DNA of 64,000 bases from Hirundichthys speculiger (GCA_018398805.1 JAGFBZ010002261.1:1-64000), one strand, 5' to 3'; positions 9,925 to 21,753 are shown, counted from the stretch's first letter. The notes: generated by a model from the letters alone, not told the origin. Translations and numbers: made by a program.

Positions 9925-11673
9925 ACTCCTGAGGAGATTCATCTCACAGCTGAGGAGATTCATCTCACTCCTGAGGAGATTCATCTCACTGCTGAGGAGA
10001 TTCATCTCACTCCTGAGGAGATTCATCTCACAGCTGAGGAGATTCATCTCACTCCTGAGGAGATTCATCTCACTCCTGAGGAGATTCATCTCACTGCTGA
10101 GGAGATTCATCTCACAGCTGAGGAGATTCATCTCACTCCTGAGGAGATTCATCTCACTCCTGAGGAGATTCATCTCACAGCTGAGGAGATTCATCTCACT
10201 GCTGAGGAGATTCATCTCACTCCAGAGATTCATCTCACTGAGGAGATTCATCTCACTCCTGAGGAGATTCATCTCACTGCTGAGGAGATTCATCTCACTC
10301 CTGAGGAGATTCATCTCACTGCTGAGGAGATTCATCTCACAGCTGAGGAGATTCATCTCACTCCTGAGGAGATTCATCTCACTGCTGAGGAGATTCATCT
10401 CACAGCTGAGGAGATTCACTCGAGGAGATCATCTCACTCTGAGGAGATTCATCTCACTCCTGAGGAGATTCATCTCCATCTCAGAGGAGATTCATCTCAC
10501 TCCTGAGGAGATTCATCTCACTCCTGAGGAGATTCATCTCACTGCTGAGGAGATTCATCTCACTCCTGAGGAGAGATTCATCTCACTCCATCTGAGGAGA
10601 TTCATCTCACTCCTGAGGAGATTCATCTCACTCAGCTGAGGAGATTCATCTCACTGCTGAGGAGATTCATCTCACTCCTGAGGAGATTCATCTCACAGCT
10701 GAGGAGATTCATCTCACTCCTGAGGAGATTCATCTCACTCCTGAGGAGATTCATCTCACTGCTGAGGAGATTCATCTCACTCCTGAGGAGATTCATCTCA
10801 CAGGAGATTCATCTCGAGAGGAGATTCATCTCACTCCTGAGGAGATTCATCTCACAGCTGAGGAGATTCATCTCACTCCTGAGGAGATTCATCTCACTGC
10901 TGAGGAGATTCATCTCACTCCTGAGGAGATTCATCTCACTGCTGAGGAGATTCATCTCACTCCTGAGGAGATTCATCTCACTGCTGAGGAGATTCATCTC
11001 ACTCCTGAGGAGATTCATCTCACTGCTGAGGAGATTCATCTCACTCCTGAGGAGATTCATCTCACTCCTGAGGAGATTCATCTCACTCCTGAGGAGATTC
11101 ATCTCACTGCTGAGGAGATTCATCTCACTGCTGAGGAGATTCATCTCACTCCTGAGGAGATTCATCTCACTGCTGAGGAGATTCATCTCACTCCTGAGGA
11201 GATTCATCTCACTCTGAGGAGATTCATCTCACTCTGAGGAGATTCATCTCACTGAGAGGAGATTCATCTCACTGCTGAGGAGATTCATCTCACTCTGAGG
11301 AGATTCATCTCACTCCTGAGGAGATTCATCTCACTCTGAGGAGATTCTCTCACTCCTGAGGAGATTCATCTCACTCCTGAGGAGATTCATCTCACTCCTG
11401 AGGAGATTCATCTCACTGCTGAGGAGATTCATCTCACTCCTGAGGAGATTCATCTCACTGCTGAGGAGATTCATCTCACTGCTGAGGAGATTCATCTCAC
11501 TCCCGAGGAGATTCATCTCACTCCCGAGGAGATTCGTCTCACTGCTGAGGAGATTCATCTCACTCCTGAGGAGATTCGTCTCACTCCTGAGGAGATTCAT
11601 CTCACTCCTGAGGAGATTCATCTCACTGCTGAGGAGATTCATCTCACTGCTGAGGAGATTCATCTCACTGCTC
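9925..11673. repeat. 21-bp minisatellite (about 83 copies)
   Basis: Unit GAGGAGATTCATCTCACTCCT, where the last bases alternate among CTCCT, CTGCT and CAGCT. Since 21 is a multiple of three, stop-free frames persist and give an artificial heptapeptide repeat (MNLLSSE/MNLLRSE on the minus strand). Irregular or shortened units cluster at 10400-10640, 10795-10830 and 11205-11345. Confidence 0.97.
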
Positions 11674-12261
11674 GTCATGTTCAAGGAAGAATCTCAAGAA
11701 CCAACTAAAAGGTCCCGTCTTCTGCTTTTCCTGACGGTTATTCACAAGCTTCGTGCCGTCCAGCTGTCATTTTAAAAGCTCCACAACTGAACTGTGAATA
11801 AAAATGTTAACGTGTGTCATACCAACGCTTCCAAAGATTGTTTTAAACATTTACTCAGACGAGCTTCACTTACATCTGCAGATGGTCGTCTGAACTCCGA
11901 GCACAGATCAACTCCCCCCAAAAATCCATACCCCCACCCCCCACCCCACGATGTGATCCAGGGACATCCTCCAACTGTCCCTGTGCAGTCTGATTGGTTT
12001 AGGAAGGTCACCAGTAACAACAGAGTGAGTGGGGAGCAGTGTGGTGCTGACCAGAGCACACAGAAGATAGATGATTCAAGCTGCACGACCTGACAGAGTC
12101 TCTGTCAGGATCAGAGGTGCTGATCAATAAGAACCCTGAAGGATCCAGGTCCTGATAACGTGATCAGAAACACCTCGCTGATGACGGCTGCTGTCAATCA
12201 CATCACTGAAATTATTACAATGATAAACTGATATCAGCTCCAACGCTACAGACAACAGACA
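11674..12261. other. non-coding spacer; no gene seen
   Basis: The frames at 11794-12093 (+) and 11817-12086 (-) overlap each other and show no domain. No transposon ends were recognised. Confidence 0.4.
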
Positions 12262-12345
12262 CCCCCTGTCCCAGGGGAGCGCCCCCAGTCCCAGGGGAGC
12301 GCCCCCAGTCCCAGGGGAGCGCCCCCAGTCCCAGGGGGGCGTCCG
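12262..12345. repeat. short GC-rich 20-bp minisatellite
   Basis: About four units of CCCAGTCCCAGGGGAGCGCC. Confidence 0.9.
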
Positions 12346-12399
12346 CAGGTCTCACTGGGGCTTCAGAAGAGAAGCTCTACCCACTCAGCTGGATTCAAC

Positions 12400-12405
12400 A
12401 CACAC

Positions 12406-12439
<34 letters not shown>

Positions 12440-13320
12440 TAATTTTCCGGCAGCTGGGGCGCCAAAAAATACCATGAAATAACAGAAAGTTACTTTCTCA
12501 TAAGAGTTTTTTTCCATAATTAAAATACAGTTTGTAGTTGTAATTTTAACAAGATTTTGCCTTATTTTAAGTTTTTTTTAACATTTAACTAGAAACATTT
12601 TCACATTTTAAAACAATTAAGTTACCTAGAAATATGGTAAGTAAATGCTGTATTACGAATAATAATACTTAAATTTACAGAAATGTGCTGTTATTAATTG
12701 GTTTCAATTACATTATTTTATGTAAAGAAGTTTTATAATAATTTGTGTTTGATGTAATATAACAGTATATGACAAAAAATAATGTGATTAATCTTTCAAA
12801 ACATGTCAAAAAGACTTAACTCCACTTTGGATGTACATTTTTTCTTTTCTTTTGCATTGATTTCCTGATTATTTAAATGGACTTTCAACTTAAAAGAAAA
12901 TCCTCACCTAATAACACCGGAATTATTTTTATTTTAAATGGTTTCAACTGTTTTTTGGCCAGTGGGAAAAAGGGCTTAAATGAATTGTATTCAAATGTGA
13001 CTAAGCTGAACAAGAACAGCGACAATTTCTCATTTTCAGTATTTTTATTAACTAACAGGTAACCATCATTATAGCAATATGGCTCTGAAACAAACAAAAA
13101 AAAAATTCAACTGATTTGGAAAAGAAAAACATTTTTTAAAAGTTGAGTTACCAGTTCATAGTATTATTTTTATCCAAATCATCCATAACCTGGTCAAGTC
13201 ACCGTAAATCCACAACATTGATTACAGTCTATCAAACCTCACTAGAATATTGATAACAAAGCTACATAACAAAAAGCTCACATGAAACCTCGCTGGACAT
13301 TAATCCATAACAGTCTGGAA
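12400..13320. other. AT-rich DNA with CACTGTAAAA-type repeat end and poly(A) run
   Basis: Starts with ACACACTGTAAAAAA and a 29-base A run (about 12409-12437). This resembles the end of common fish non-autonomous repeats; a matching type of end in the other orientation is TTTTTCTTACAGTG near 26110. The rest is AT-rich. A minus-strand AATAAA at 13044-13049 lies about 280 bases past the stop codon of the SAMD3-like gene and could be its poly(A) signal, so part of this is likely that gene's 3' UTR. Confidence 0.45.
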
Positions 13321-13331
13321 CTTGGAGCTTC

Positions 13332-13461
13332 TTACTCCCTCCACTCGTAGTCTGCAATTTTGGTGATGAGTGTGAGAACCTTTGGACTGACTGCAAGTTG
13401 TTTTTTGGTGCCGTTTCGCTCCACTTTTGATCCCTTGTCTGGATTTATCTTGAAGAGGCAC
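13332..13461 (-). CDS. SAMD3-like gene, terminal coding exon
   Basis: On the minus strand the acceptor TTTCCTTTGACAG precedes the exon, which encodes (R)CLFKINPDKGSKVERNG, then QLAVSPKVLTLITKIADYEW and a stop. The exon begins with one base that completes an AGG arginine codon started at the end of exon 17707-17875. The pattern of KINPDKG, then VNP/VSPKVL, then ITKIADYEWR is the C-terminus I recognise from fish SAMD3-like proteins. It is separated from the preceding exon by a 4.2-kb intron full of repeats. Confidence 0.75.
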
Positions 13462-13639
13462 CTGTCAAAGGAAAAAAAAAACAACTTTAGTAAGTGTGGA
13501 CTGTACTCTGATGCTCTCATACATTTGCAGAAAGGTCAGACAACAGTGTAGACAGAGATAGTTGTGAAAGAGTATTTGGACATACAGGAACTGTGGAACA
13601 GTGATGTCATGAGAAGATTAACATGTGAGTCCTGTGTAT

Positions 13640-13850
13640 GTGTACGAATGTGTTTGAAGGTGGTCAGAAGGGCTCTTTGGCCACGCCCCCCTCAGTCTGT
13701 TTGGCCACGCCTCCCTCCGTCTGTCGCAGGGCAGCTGCGGCTACAAACGTAGCTCAGCACTGCTGGTAACAATGTGTATGAATGAATAACGGTTTCTGTA
13801 AAGCGCTTAGACTGATTGAAAAGGACCATATAAATCCAAGCCATTATTAC
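13640..13850 (+). mobile_element. fish non-LTR/SINE 3'-end repeat
   Basis: Contains GGCCACGCCTCCCTC, GCAGGGCAGCTGCGGCTACA, GTAAAGCGCTTAGACTG and a CCATATAAATCCAAGCC end running into ATT repeats. This is the usual order of a common fish SINE/LINE tail. It lies in the large intron of the SAMD3-like gene, antisense to it. Confidence 0.6.
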
Positions 13851-14069
13851 TATTATTATTATTAGTAGTAGTAATAGTAGTAGTAGTAGTATTAGTATTA
13901 GTAGTAATGGTAGTATAAGTAGTAGTAGTAATGGTAGTATTGTAGTAGTAATAGTAGTATTAGTAGTAGGAATAGTATTAGTATTAATAGTAATAGTAGT
14001 AGTATTATTAGTATTAGTAATAATAGTAGTAATAGTAGTAGTGATAGTAATAAAAGTATTATCATCATC

Positions 14070-14101
<32 letters not shown>

Positions 14102-14699
14102 TAGTAGTAGTAGTAGTAGTAGTAGTAGTAATGGTAGTAGTAGTAGTAATAGTAGTAGTAGTAGTAGTATTACTAGTACTATTAGTTATAGTAGTAGTGT
14201 TAGTATTAATAGTAATACTAATAATAGTAGTAGTAGTAGTAGTTATAGTAGTAGTAGTAGTAGTAATAGTAGTAGTAGTATTAATAGTAGTAGTATTAAT
14301 AGTACTAGTAAAAGTAGTAGTAATAACAGTAGTAGTAGTAGTAGTAATAGTAGAAGTAGAAGTAATAGTAGCAGTATTAGTAGTAATAATAGTGGTAGTA
14401 GTAGTTATAGTAGTAATAACAGTAATAGTAGTAATAATAGTGGTAGTAGTAATAATAGTAGTAGTAGTAATAACAGTAGTATTGGTAGTAATGATAGTAG
14501 TAGTAGTAGCAGTAGTAGTAATATTAGTAGTAGTAATAGTAATAGTATTAGCAGTAGTAATAATAATAATAGTAGTAGTAATAATAGTAATAGTAGTAGC
14601 AGTAGTAGTAGTAATAGTAGTAGTAGTAGTAGTAATAGTAATAGTAATAGTAGTAATAGCAGCAGTAGTAATAGTAGTAGTAGTAATAGTAGTAGCAGC
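13844..14699. repeat. 850-bp TAG/TAA trinucleotide microsatellite
   Basis: Imperfect tandem triplets, mainly TAG with TAA, TAT and CAG variants. It produces artificial Val/Ile/Leu-rich and Tyr/Cys-rich frames. Intronic to the SAMD3-like gene. Confidence 0.97.
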
Positions 14700-15470
14700 A
14701 GGTCAGTGTAGAGCAGACAGAAGGCTCCAGCATCATCATCAGCTGTGAGGACCAGACTGAATGATGTCTGTCAACACTGAGCTGCTGGTGTTGCTAATTC
14801 TGCATTAACATCTCATTCATCTTCATGCCTTCCTGAACAACAGGCGTTGAGACTACAGCGTAATAGTGTGTGTGTCTGTGTGTAAGCGCTGCGTGCACAC
14901 ACACACAGTCGTGTCAGGTTAAGTTAAACAATAACCTGAAGATCACCTGAGCTGATGTGGACTGAGTCAGAGCAATAAAACCTCAAGAATAAAAATGCTT
15001 AATATTCACCAGGAACCGCAGAAGGAGAGTTAACTCTGATAACTCCGAGATGCCTTCAGCTGCTTCATCCTCCTCACTGCAGCTAGTAATCTAGTATTTT
15101 CGGATTTGACCATCTTTATTTTATAATTGATTTAATTTTTTTGGTAGGACAGCTGAAGTTATGACAGGAAAGGGAGCCGGGGGGGGGGGGGCGTTAATGA
15201 CTTTGGAGCTTCCTGCTACTTTCAGCTCAGTCCTGAATGTTTTAACTTTATCATTAAGATTTTTTAAAAAAAGGTGCACTGAAATTGCATTATTAGGTCT
15301 CTGAATTTACTGTTAATGAGGGCAGAGGTGGGCTGCAAAAAATATTGAGATTTTCAAGTGGGCCCTGAGTTGCCAAAGTTTGGGAACCCTGTAATAATCA
15401 TTTCAGCACTTGAGCAGTGCTCAGTTTTACAGTATGTGCATTATATATTTTATCTTAGCTAATACGCAGC
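14700..15470. other. intronic spacer with small repeats
   Basis: Holds a GTGTGT/CACACA stretch (about 14867-14910), a G run at 15179-15191, and near 15350-15393 a transposon-like end (GGGCCCTGAGTTGCCAAAG ... GGGAACCCTG) reminiscent of a hAT terminus. No exon is visible. Confidence 0.45.
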
Positions 15471-17690
15471 TTTAATGTGTCCTACCACAACTATGCAGAT
15501 GATCCTCAGATCTATGTGTCACTGACAGCAGGAGAACATGGGTCTGTAGATTCATTGTGCCACTGCATCAACAGATCAGTGTGTGGATGCTAAACAACTT
15601 TCTCCAGCTAAACTCAGACAAAACTGAAATCTGTGGCCCACAGAAACAAAGAGAAAGAGTTATCAGTCACCTTGAGACTCTCTCTCTAGAACCTACAAAT
15701 CAAGTCAGAAACTTAGGGGTAATATTGGATTCAGACTTGAACTTTAACAGCCACATTAAAGCAATAACATCAGCAGCTTTTTACCATCTAAAAAAATTGC
15801 CAGAATCAAAGGAATAGTGTCCAAACCAGATTTAGAAAGACTAATCCATGCGTTGGTCTCCACCAGGTAAGACTACTGTAACGGCCTGATCACTGGGCTC
15901 TAAACCAGCTGTAAGACAGCTGCAGTACATCCAGAACACTGCTGTACTGGTCCTGACCAGAACCAGGAGATACAACCATATTAGTCCAGTCCTGAGGTCT
16001 CTGAACTGGTCCTGACTAGAACCAGGAGATACGACCATATTAGTCCAGTCCTGAGGTCTCTGCACTGGTCCTGACTAGAACCAGGAGATACCACCATATT
16101 AGTCCAGTCCTGAGGTCTCTGAACTGGTCCTGACTAGAACCAGGAGATACGACCGTATTAGTCCAGTCCTGAGGTCTCTGCACTGGTCCTGACTAGAACC
16201 AGGAGATACCACCATATTAGTCCAGTCCTGAGGTCTCTGCACTGGTCCTGACTAGAACCAGGAGATACGACCATATTAGTCCAGTCCTGAGGTCTCTGCA
16301 CTGGTCCTGACTAGAACCAGGAGATACGACCATATTAGTCCAGTCCTGAGGTCTCTGCACTGGTCCTGACTAGAACCAGGAGATACGACCGTATTAGTCC
16401 AGTCCTGAGGTCTCTGCACTGGTCCTGACTAGAACCAGGAGATACCACCATATTAGTCCAGTCCTGAGGTCTCTGCACTGGTCCTGACTAGAACCAGGAG
16501 ATACGACCATATTAGTCCAGTCCTGAGGTCTCTGCACTGGTCCTGACTAGAACCAGGAGATACGACCATATTAGTCCAGTCCTGAGGTCTCTGCACTGGT
16601 CCTGACTAGAACCAGGAAATACGACCATATTAGTCCAGTCCTGAGGTCTCTGCACTGGTCCTGACTAGAACCAGGAGATACCACCATATTAGTCCAGTCC
16701 TGAGGTCTCTGAACTGGTCCTGACTAGAACCAGGAGATACGACCGTATTAGTCCAGTCCTGAGGTCTCTGCACTGGTCCTGACTAGAACCAGGAGATACC
16801 ACCATATTAGTCCAGTCCTGAGGTCTCTGCACTGGTCCTGACTAGAACCAGGAGATACGACCATATTAGTCCAGTCCTGAGGTCTCTGCACTGGTCCTGA
16901 CTAGAACCAGGAGATCGACCATATTAGTCCAGTCCTGAGGTCTCTGCACTGGTCCTGACTAGAACCAGGAGATACGACCATATTAGTCCAGTCCTGAGGT
17001 CTCTGCACTGGTCCTGACTAGAACCAGGAGATACGACCATATTAGTCCAGTCCTGAGGTCTCTGCACTGGTCCTGACTAGAACCAGGAGATACGACCATA
17101 TTAGTCCAGTCCTGAGGTCTCTGCACTGGTCCTGACTAGAACCAGGAAATACGACCATATTAGTCCAGTCCTGAGGTCTCTGGCTTCCTGTCACTCAGAG
17201 AATAGACTTTAAAACAGCTCTACTTGTGTTCAAGTCTCTTCATGGCCCCAAAGTCCATCTCTGACATGTTAGAGCCATATGAACCAACCTGGACTCTGAG
17301 AACCTCAGGTAGTGGTCTCCTGCTGGTGCCCAGGATCAGGACTAAACAAGGTGAAGCTGCATTTCAGTTTTATTCTCCTAAAATCTGGACCAGTCTTCCA
17401 GAAGATGTGAGACAGACCTGAACTCTGACAATGTTCAGATCCAGACTGAAAACAGTTTTGTTTAGATGTGAAGATGATGACTGGAAGGATTTTATCTGCA
17501 CTCTTCATTTTTAATTTATTTTTCCTTGAAATTAATTTTTAATTTAATTTATTAATGATTATTTTTATACTTGTATGGAATGATTCTATTTGCCTTCTTG
17601 TGATTTGATGCATCTGTAAAGCACTTTGAATTGCCTTGTGTACGAATTGTGCTCTACAGATAAACTTGCCTATTCTGATGTACTGAATTG
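15471..17690 (+). mobile_element. LINE L2/Maui-type remnant with an expanded internal repeat
   Basis: Plus-strand 5'-truncated non-LTR element. It starts within the reverse transcriptase: HNYADDPQIYV carries the catalytic YADD at about 15491-15520. Then follow WMLNNFLQLNSDKTEI and VRNLGVILDSDLNFNSHIKA, both diagnostic of L2. The 3' portion (17184-17500) decays through many stops, and the 3' tail TGTAAAGCACTTTGAATTG ... ATAAACTTGCCTA ends it. A 59-bp ORF segment between these parts is tandemly amplified (15940-17183). The whole lies antisense inside an intron of the SAMD3-like gene. Confidence 0.85.
15940..17183. repeat. 59-bp minisatellite derived from the L2 ORF (about 21 copies)
   Basis: Unit starts GGTCCTGACTAGAACCAGGA, continues GATACGACCATATTAGTCCA, and ends GTCCTGAGGTCTCTGCACT. 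In the first unit this reads as L2 protein (LTRTRRYNHISPVLRSL), so the array grew from coding sequence. The 59-bp period breaks the frame at each copy. Units differ at only a few sites (ACGACC/ACCACC, CATATT/CGTATT, GAACT/GCACT), implying recent spread. Confidence 0.95.
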
Positions 17691-17706
17691 AGCAGTGGTG
17701 TCTCAC

Positions 17707-17875
17707 CTCTGTAAGAACTCCAGAGTTGACGCTTGGGCTGCTGGGTAACTTATGTTCATGCAGTAGTATGAACCAAACATCAGCAGAAGAGCATCAGCGA
17801 AGGTTCTGATGTGGCCGTTCACGATGGTCTGGTCCACAGACAGCATGAACTTCTCTGCTGCCAAAGTCGAGTTTC
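17707..17875 (-). CDS. SAMD3-like gene, penultimate coding exon
   Basis: Minus-strand exon of 169 nt. The acceptor CTCTGAACACAACAG precedes it and the donor AG|GTGAGACACC follows. It encodes (G)NSTLAAEKFMLSVDQTIV, NGHIRTFADALLLMFGSYYC and ASTLEFLQ(R). Both junction phases agree with the neighbouring exons: the upstream exon supplies the G of a GGA codon, and the AG at the end is completed by the G of the terminal exon. The FMLSVDQ...NGHI motif is a hallmark I associate with fish SAMD3-like proteins. The intron to the upstream exon is 146 bp. Confidence 0.78.
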
Positions 17876-18021
17876 CTGTTGTGTTCAGAGACAAGAGAAA
17901 AGTACAATTAAACTATCATCTTCCAACTGAGTCCAGTACAACAGCAACAAAGTAATAGTACTAATAGTTTTCTGTTTTTTGGGTTTAATTTATTGCGGTG
18001 GAAAAAGACAAATATTCATAC

Positions 18022-19029
18022 CGCAAACAACGATACATGGTGTACTGGGGAGTCCAGCAGAGTCCACTTCAGAGGGCCGGGTCGCTGGATCCACTCTGTA
18101 GAACATCTGTTCTTCTTCTTCGTTGAAGTACTTGAGGAGCAGCGGAAGAAACACAGCAACGTTCACATCTGCAACATTTCTGCTTGACGTCTCCATCTTC
18201 CTGAAGATGGGCTCCATCTTCCCCGTCTTGTCCCCTGATCTAAGAAATGAAACGACTCTGGCACATTTATTAGCGATGTTTCTGTCCTCCATGTCCACAC
18301 CTGTGAGCTCTTTAAAATGAGTCTTCATGCCGGTTGTCTCAAACAGATAAGGCCATTCCTTTATCAGGGCCGAGGTCTCAGTCCCTCTGATGATGTCTCT
18401 TCTCTGAGTAAAGAAAGTGTCTCTCATCTTCTTCTCTATGGTTTTGCTGTCGCAGCATCTTTCTCTCCACATTTTCTTCAACTCTTCTTGAGCATGTTTC
18501 TGAGATTCAGGGGTTTCATCGGGTGGCAGCCGTGTCGGTTGCCAGTTTATACACCCGTAAGTGTCTAGTCTTTTTTTCTGAGTCGGGGCGTCGTCTCCTC
18601 CTCTGTTGCGGATGTTTTGTCTCTTTAAGGACAGAGAAGTGTGTCCTCTCTTCAGGTTTTCCACTCTGCTGACCAGCTGTTTGGTGACTGAGTCGTATCC
18701 ACTGCCCACAACTTCCCCTTCGATGACGTCCGTAAACGCCACGGGGTAGGCCTTGCTCATCTTCCTGGCTATCTCACTGATGTGTTTCTTCCCAGGTGTT
18801 GGGCACACGGTTAAGATTTCACTCACAATGAGTCGTATGATTTGAAGTCTCTCGCTCTTCGTTGGCCGCGTTCCCCGTTCCAGCTTCCTGATGATCACAG
18901 ATGGAATCTTCTGCCAAGGAATTTGAAAAGTAAATTGCCAGCCGTTGTCAGACAGTCGACGGGGTGTGATGTCTGTAGCTGAACTGCTAGCTGAGCGAGG
19001 TGAACGTAAGGTTTCTGAGCGGTAACCAC
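18022..19029 (-). CDS. SAMD3-like protein, large central exon (5' exons not found)
   Basis: Minus-strand exon of 1008 nt. It starts at a strong acceptor (TCTGTTCTCTCCAG|GTGG) and ends at a donor (TGCG|GTATGA). An in-frame ATG at 19085-19087, before that acceptor, could be an alternative start, but the acceptor fits the phase-1 pattern of the downstream exons. The product contains WQFTFQIPWQKIPSVIIRKL, KRLDTYGCINWQPTRLP, MRDTFFTQRRDIIRGTETS, IKEWPYLFETTGMKTHFKEL and LPLLLKYFNEEEEQMFYRVD, ending VVCG. This order matches fish proteins annotated as sterile-alpha-motif-domain-3-like; the SAM domain itself is not visible and would be further 5'. With 17707-17875 and 13332-13461 it gives 434 uninterrupted codons. 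The molecular function of the family is unknown to me. No 5' exon or promoter was identified between 19030 and 21750. Confidence 0.75.
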
Positions 19030-19619
19030 CTGGAGAGAACAGAGAACATGAGCCGTTATTAAATAATATCTGGGCGTTCATGGACATTGGTTCTGGCCAA
19101 AACTACATAGAAATGACTTGGGACATTTGTCCTCTTTATTCAGCAGTGCTCAGACCGAGACTTAAGTCCAGGCTTCAACACCCGTGGTTCTGGTCATATT
19201 TTATTTTTCAGAGCCATAAAGAACTTGTAAATGCACAGTGATGTCTACATTTGGAGCAGATACGACACAACCAGACAACATTTACTTTCATTGTTTACAT
19301 GACAACATTTTCATTTCTTTCCATTTTATTCCACCTCTCTGGGCTTGTTTACTTTGATTGATCTGATTGTAATCAGATTATTTGCCTCCTTGTGAACCCG
19401 CTTACTGATTCAGCAGTTAAAGCTATCCAATTTTACACATTGTATAATGTAACATGCATAATTTTAACTCAAATATCTATATCTTTCCACAAATAGTCAG
19501 TGGATAGCATTTTAACCCCAGCATGTAGGTAGTAGTCCTGATACTGACTGCACCAATGGAAATGAGAGGAAAAGAAAACAACTAAGCAGAGCAACTGTGG
19601 AAATATTACCTGCGTGGTC
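19030..19619. other. non-coding DNA upstream of the SAMD3-like exon
   Basis: The strong minus-strand acceptor sits at 19030-19045. Otherwise AT-rich sequence without recognised exons; presumed intron of the SAMD3-like gene. Confidence 0.4.
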
Positions 19620-20538
19620 TAGGGATGTAACGATATGGAAAATATGATATCTCAATTCTAGTGACCAAATTATCACGGTTTACGATATTATCGCGATATT
19701 CTTAATTGCTGTACAAATGTCTAAAAAAACCATACATTTTAATAATTTCACAAAATCTTGTGATTTTCTCGTCATATTGAAACATCAGAAGCCAAAATCT
19801 TATCAAAATGAAACTTTCACATTAAACGGAGAAACAACTGGCACAGAAAGATGTTTTATTTTAAATGATCAAAATAAATAACAGGAACAAAGCTTATTTG
19901 TCTGGTGCAAATTTAAATAAACACTTTAACAACCATAATAGGTCAAAATATGCAAATAATTATCAGGAACAAAAATTATGGTGTAAGATCAAATGAAATA
20001 AACTTTGGACTTTAAGCTGAACCTTAAATACGTATAAATGTGCAAATAAAGAAACAGTTGTTTAGGAGCGAAATATGTTGTTCTGAATTGTAGTTCACTC
20101 TGTGTGTCTGTGGGTGTCGCTGTGTTGTTACCTGAGGGTCAGGTATAAAGGTAGCTGCCTGTTATTGGTTAGGTGTTTGACCCGGAAGGGCAAAAGGTTT
20201 TTGACCGCTGTGGCGCTAACCACCAGCATTATGGTTGTCAGATCAGTTAATGGAATAAATATTATAACTGCATCAGAAGAACATCGTTCTGATCATTTTT
20301 CGAATGTCCTGGTTGCTATTCCCACTTTCCGCCATGATTACGTTATGATGCCGATGTTACAAGCTACAAATTCACACGAAACACAGTCGCGAGTCGCTCC
20401 CAGACTTGAATGAGGCTGATATTACATATCCCGGTAATTGACTGCGATAATGAGATGGAAATCAAACATAGACGGTAATCGTTATCACGTAAAATTTTAC
20501 CGCGCTTTACCGTAATACCGCTAACCGTTCTATCCCTA
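19620..20538. mobile_element. hAT-type MITE, TIR TAGGGATGTAACGAT, copy 1
   Basis: Ends are TAGGGATGTAACGATA... and ...GTTCTATCCCTA, with the 8-bp TSD GCGTGGTC at 19612-19619 and 20539-20546. Same family as 47842-49011 (longer) and 43317-43795 (partial). Relative to 47842-49011 it lacks about 250 internal bases after TTTTTCGA. There is no transposase; the 103-codon frame has no domain. Confidence 0.9.
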
Positions 20539-20546
20539 GCGTGGTC

Positions 20547-21753
20547 ACATGGGTGAGTTCATGAAATTTCTTTTCATTTTTTCCCTACTGTTGTTGGCTG
20601 GGAGACCAGACTGTTTTTGTTGTGTGTGGTTATTCTATGTTAGGCTGGAACTTAACATGGATTTTTTAGCTCCTAATATCGATTTTTTAGGAAAATTCAT
20701 TCATTCACTTAAATGTGCAAAAACACTTATAATAAACAATAAATAGGTTGTTTTGAAGCAAATAGTTTTGACTCAATTTGTCCGCTGAATGATCAATATC
20801 ATCTGATGAACATACACAGCAACTTGATTTTTCATCTCTACTTTTAATTTTGATATTAACTGGGTAGAATATCGCAATATATCGCGATAATATCGCACCG
20901 TGACCCAAGTATCATGATACATATCGTATCCAATACTCACTCCTAGATGACACTGTTGCTTTGGGACAGACAAGCTAGCGAGATCTCAATATAACACACC
21001 ACAAAGGGTAGCAAAGAAAATACACACCAGACTGACTATACATGGGAACTAAATGAACAACATGTTCTTGTCGGGGGAAGTTTTGCTACTGGTGGATACA
21101 AAAGTCAGTTTTTTTCTGTACATTGTAAGAAAATATCCTGTGTTCATCCCTGATTAGTTGTGTGTGATTTGCTAATGAATCAGAATCTAGAAAAAATAGA
21201 CCCAACTTTTTCTCCGCCTTTGTCAGTTAGTTCGCAGTTAGCGGCCGGTCTGGCTGAATGCTAAATGCAGCTGGCAGATGCCGACGGCTGCTTTTGGCAT
21301 CATAGTTAGCTCAGAGGCATGGTGGTAAACAGAGCTAATGCTACTCAGCTTCAGGTTGATACTTGCCTTCTACCTTCGTCCTTCCTCGACCACGACATTA
21401 GCTGCTGTCCACACAAACTTCTGTCGGGCGACCTGGACCCGCGGCGCGGTGGTTGTTGAACTTGCTAAAGTGTCACGTGGAAACAGCCAATGGCATGTCA
21501 TCTTCTCCTTTTTGAACAGTTTCTGTCGACCAACCCAAACGGGAACCATGCTTTTCACAACACATAGTCCGATTAATGGCAATAAATGGGTGTTGTGTTG
21601 TTTTCATCACGTTGTTCAGACCCCAGTGTGTTTTTGAGCAAGTAGACGTTGCAGCAGTAAAATGTCTCCTGATTACACGTGTTTTGTTTAAACATGCTGT
21701 GAAATAATTCAAGACGTAATTTACAATTTACATTGTTTTGAATTTTGAATATA
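20547..21753. other. spacer with a transposon end and a CpG-containing stretch
   Basis: At about 20870-20946, AATATATCGCGATAATATCG ... CATATCGTATCC ... CACTCCTAG looks like one end of another hAT-like element whose partner end is missing. 21220-21480 is relatively GC/CpG-rich (GACCCGCGGCGCGG, GTCACGTGG) and could be a promoter, but no first exon could be recognised. Confidence 0.35.

Noticed and set aside
9886..11684. Minus-strand frames with heptapeptide repeats (MNLLSSE)n, looking like coiled-coil proteins
   Set aside because: The 21-bp minisatellite has a period divisible by three, so stop-free frames are automatic. Frame breaks occur wherever units are irregular.
14041..14748. 235-codon Val/Ile/Leu-rich frame resembling a membrane protein
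   Set aside because: Pure translation of the TAG/TAA microsatellite.
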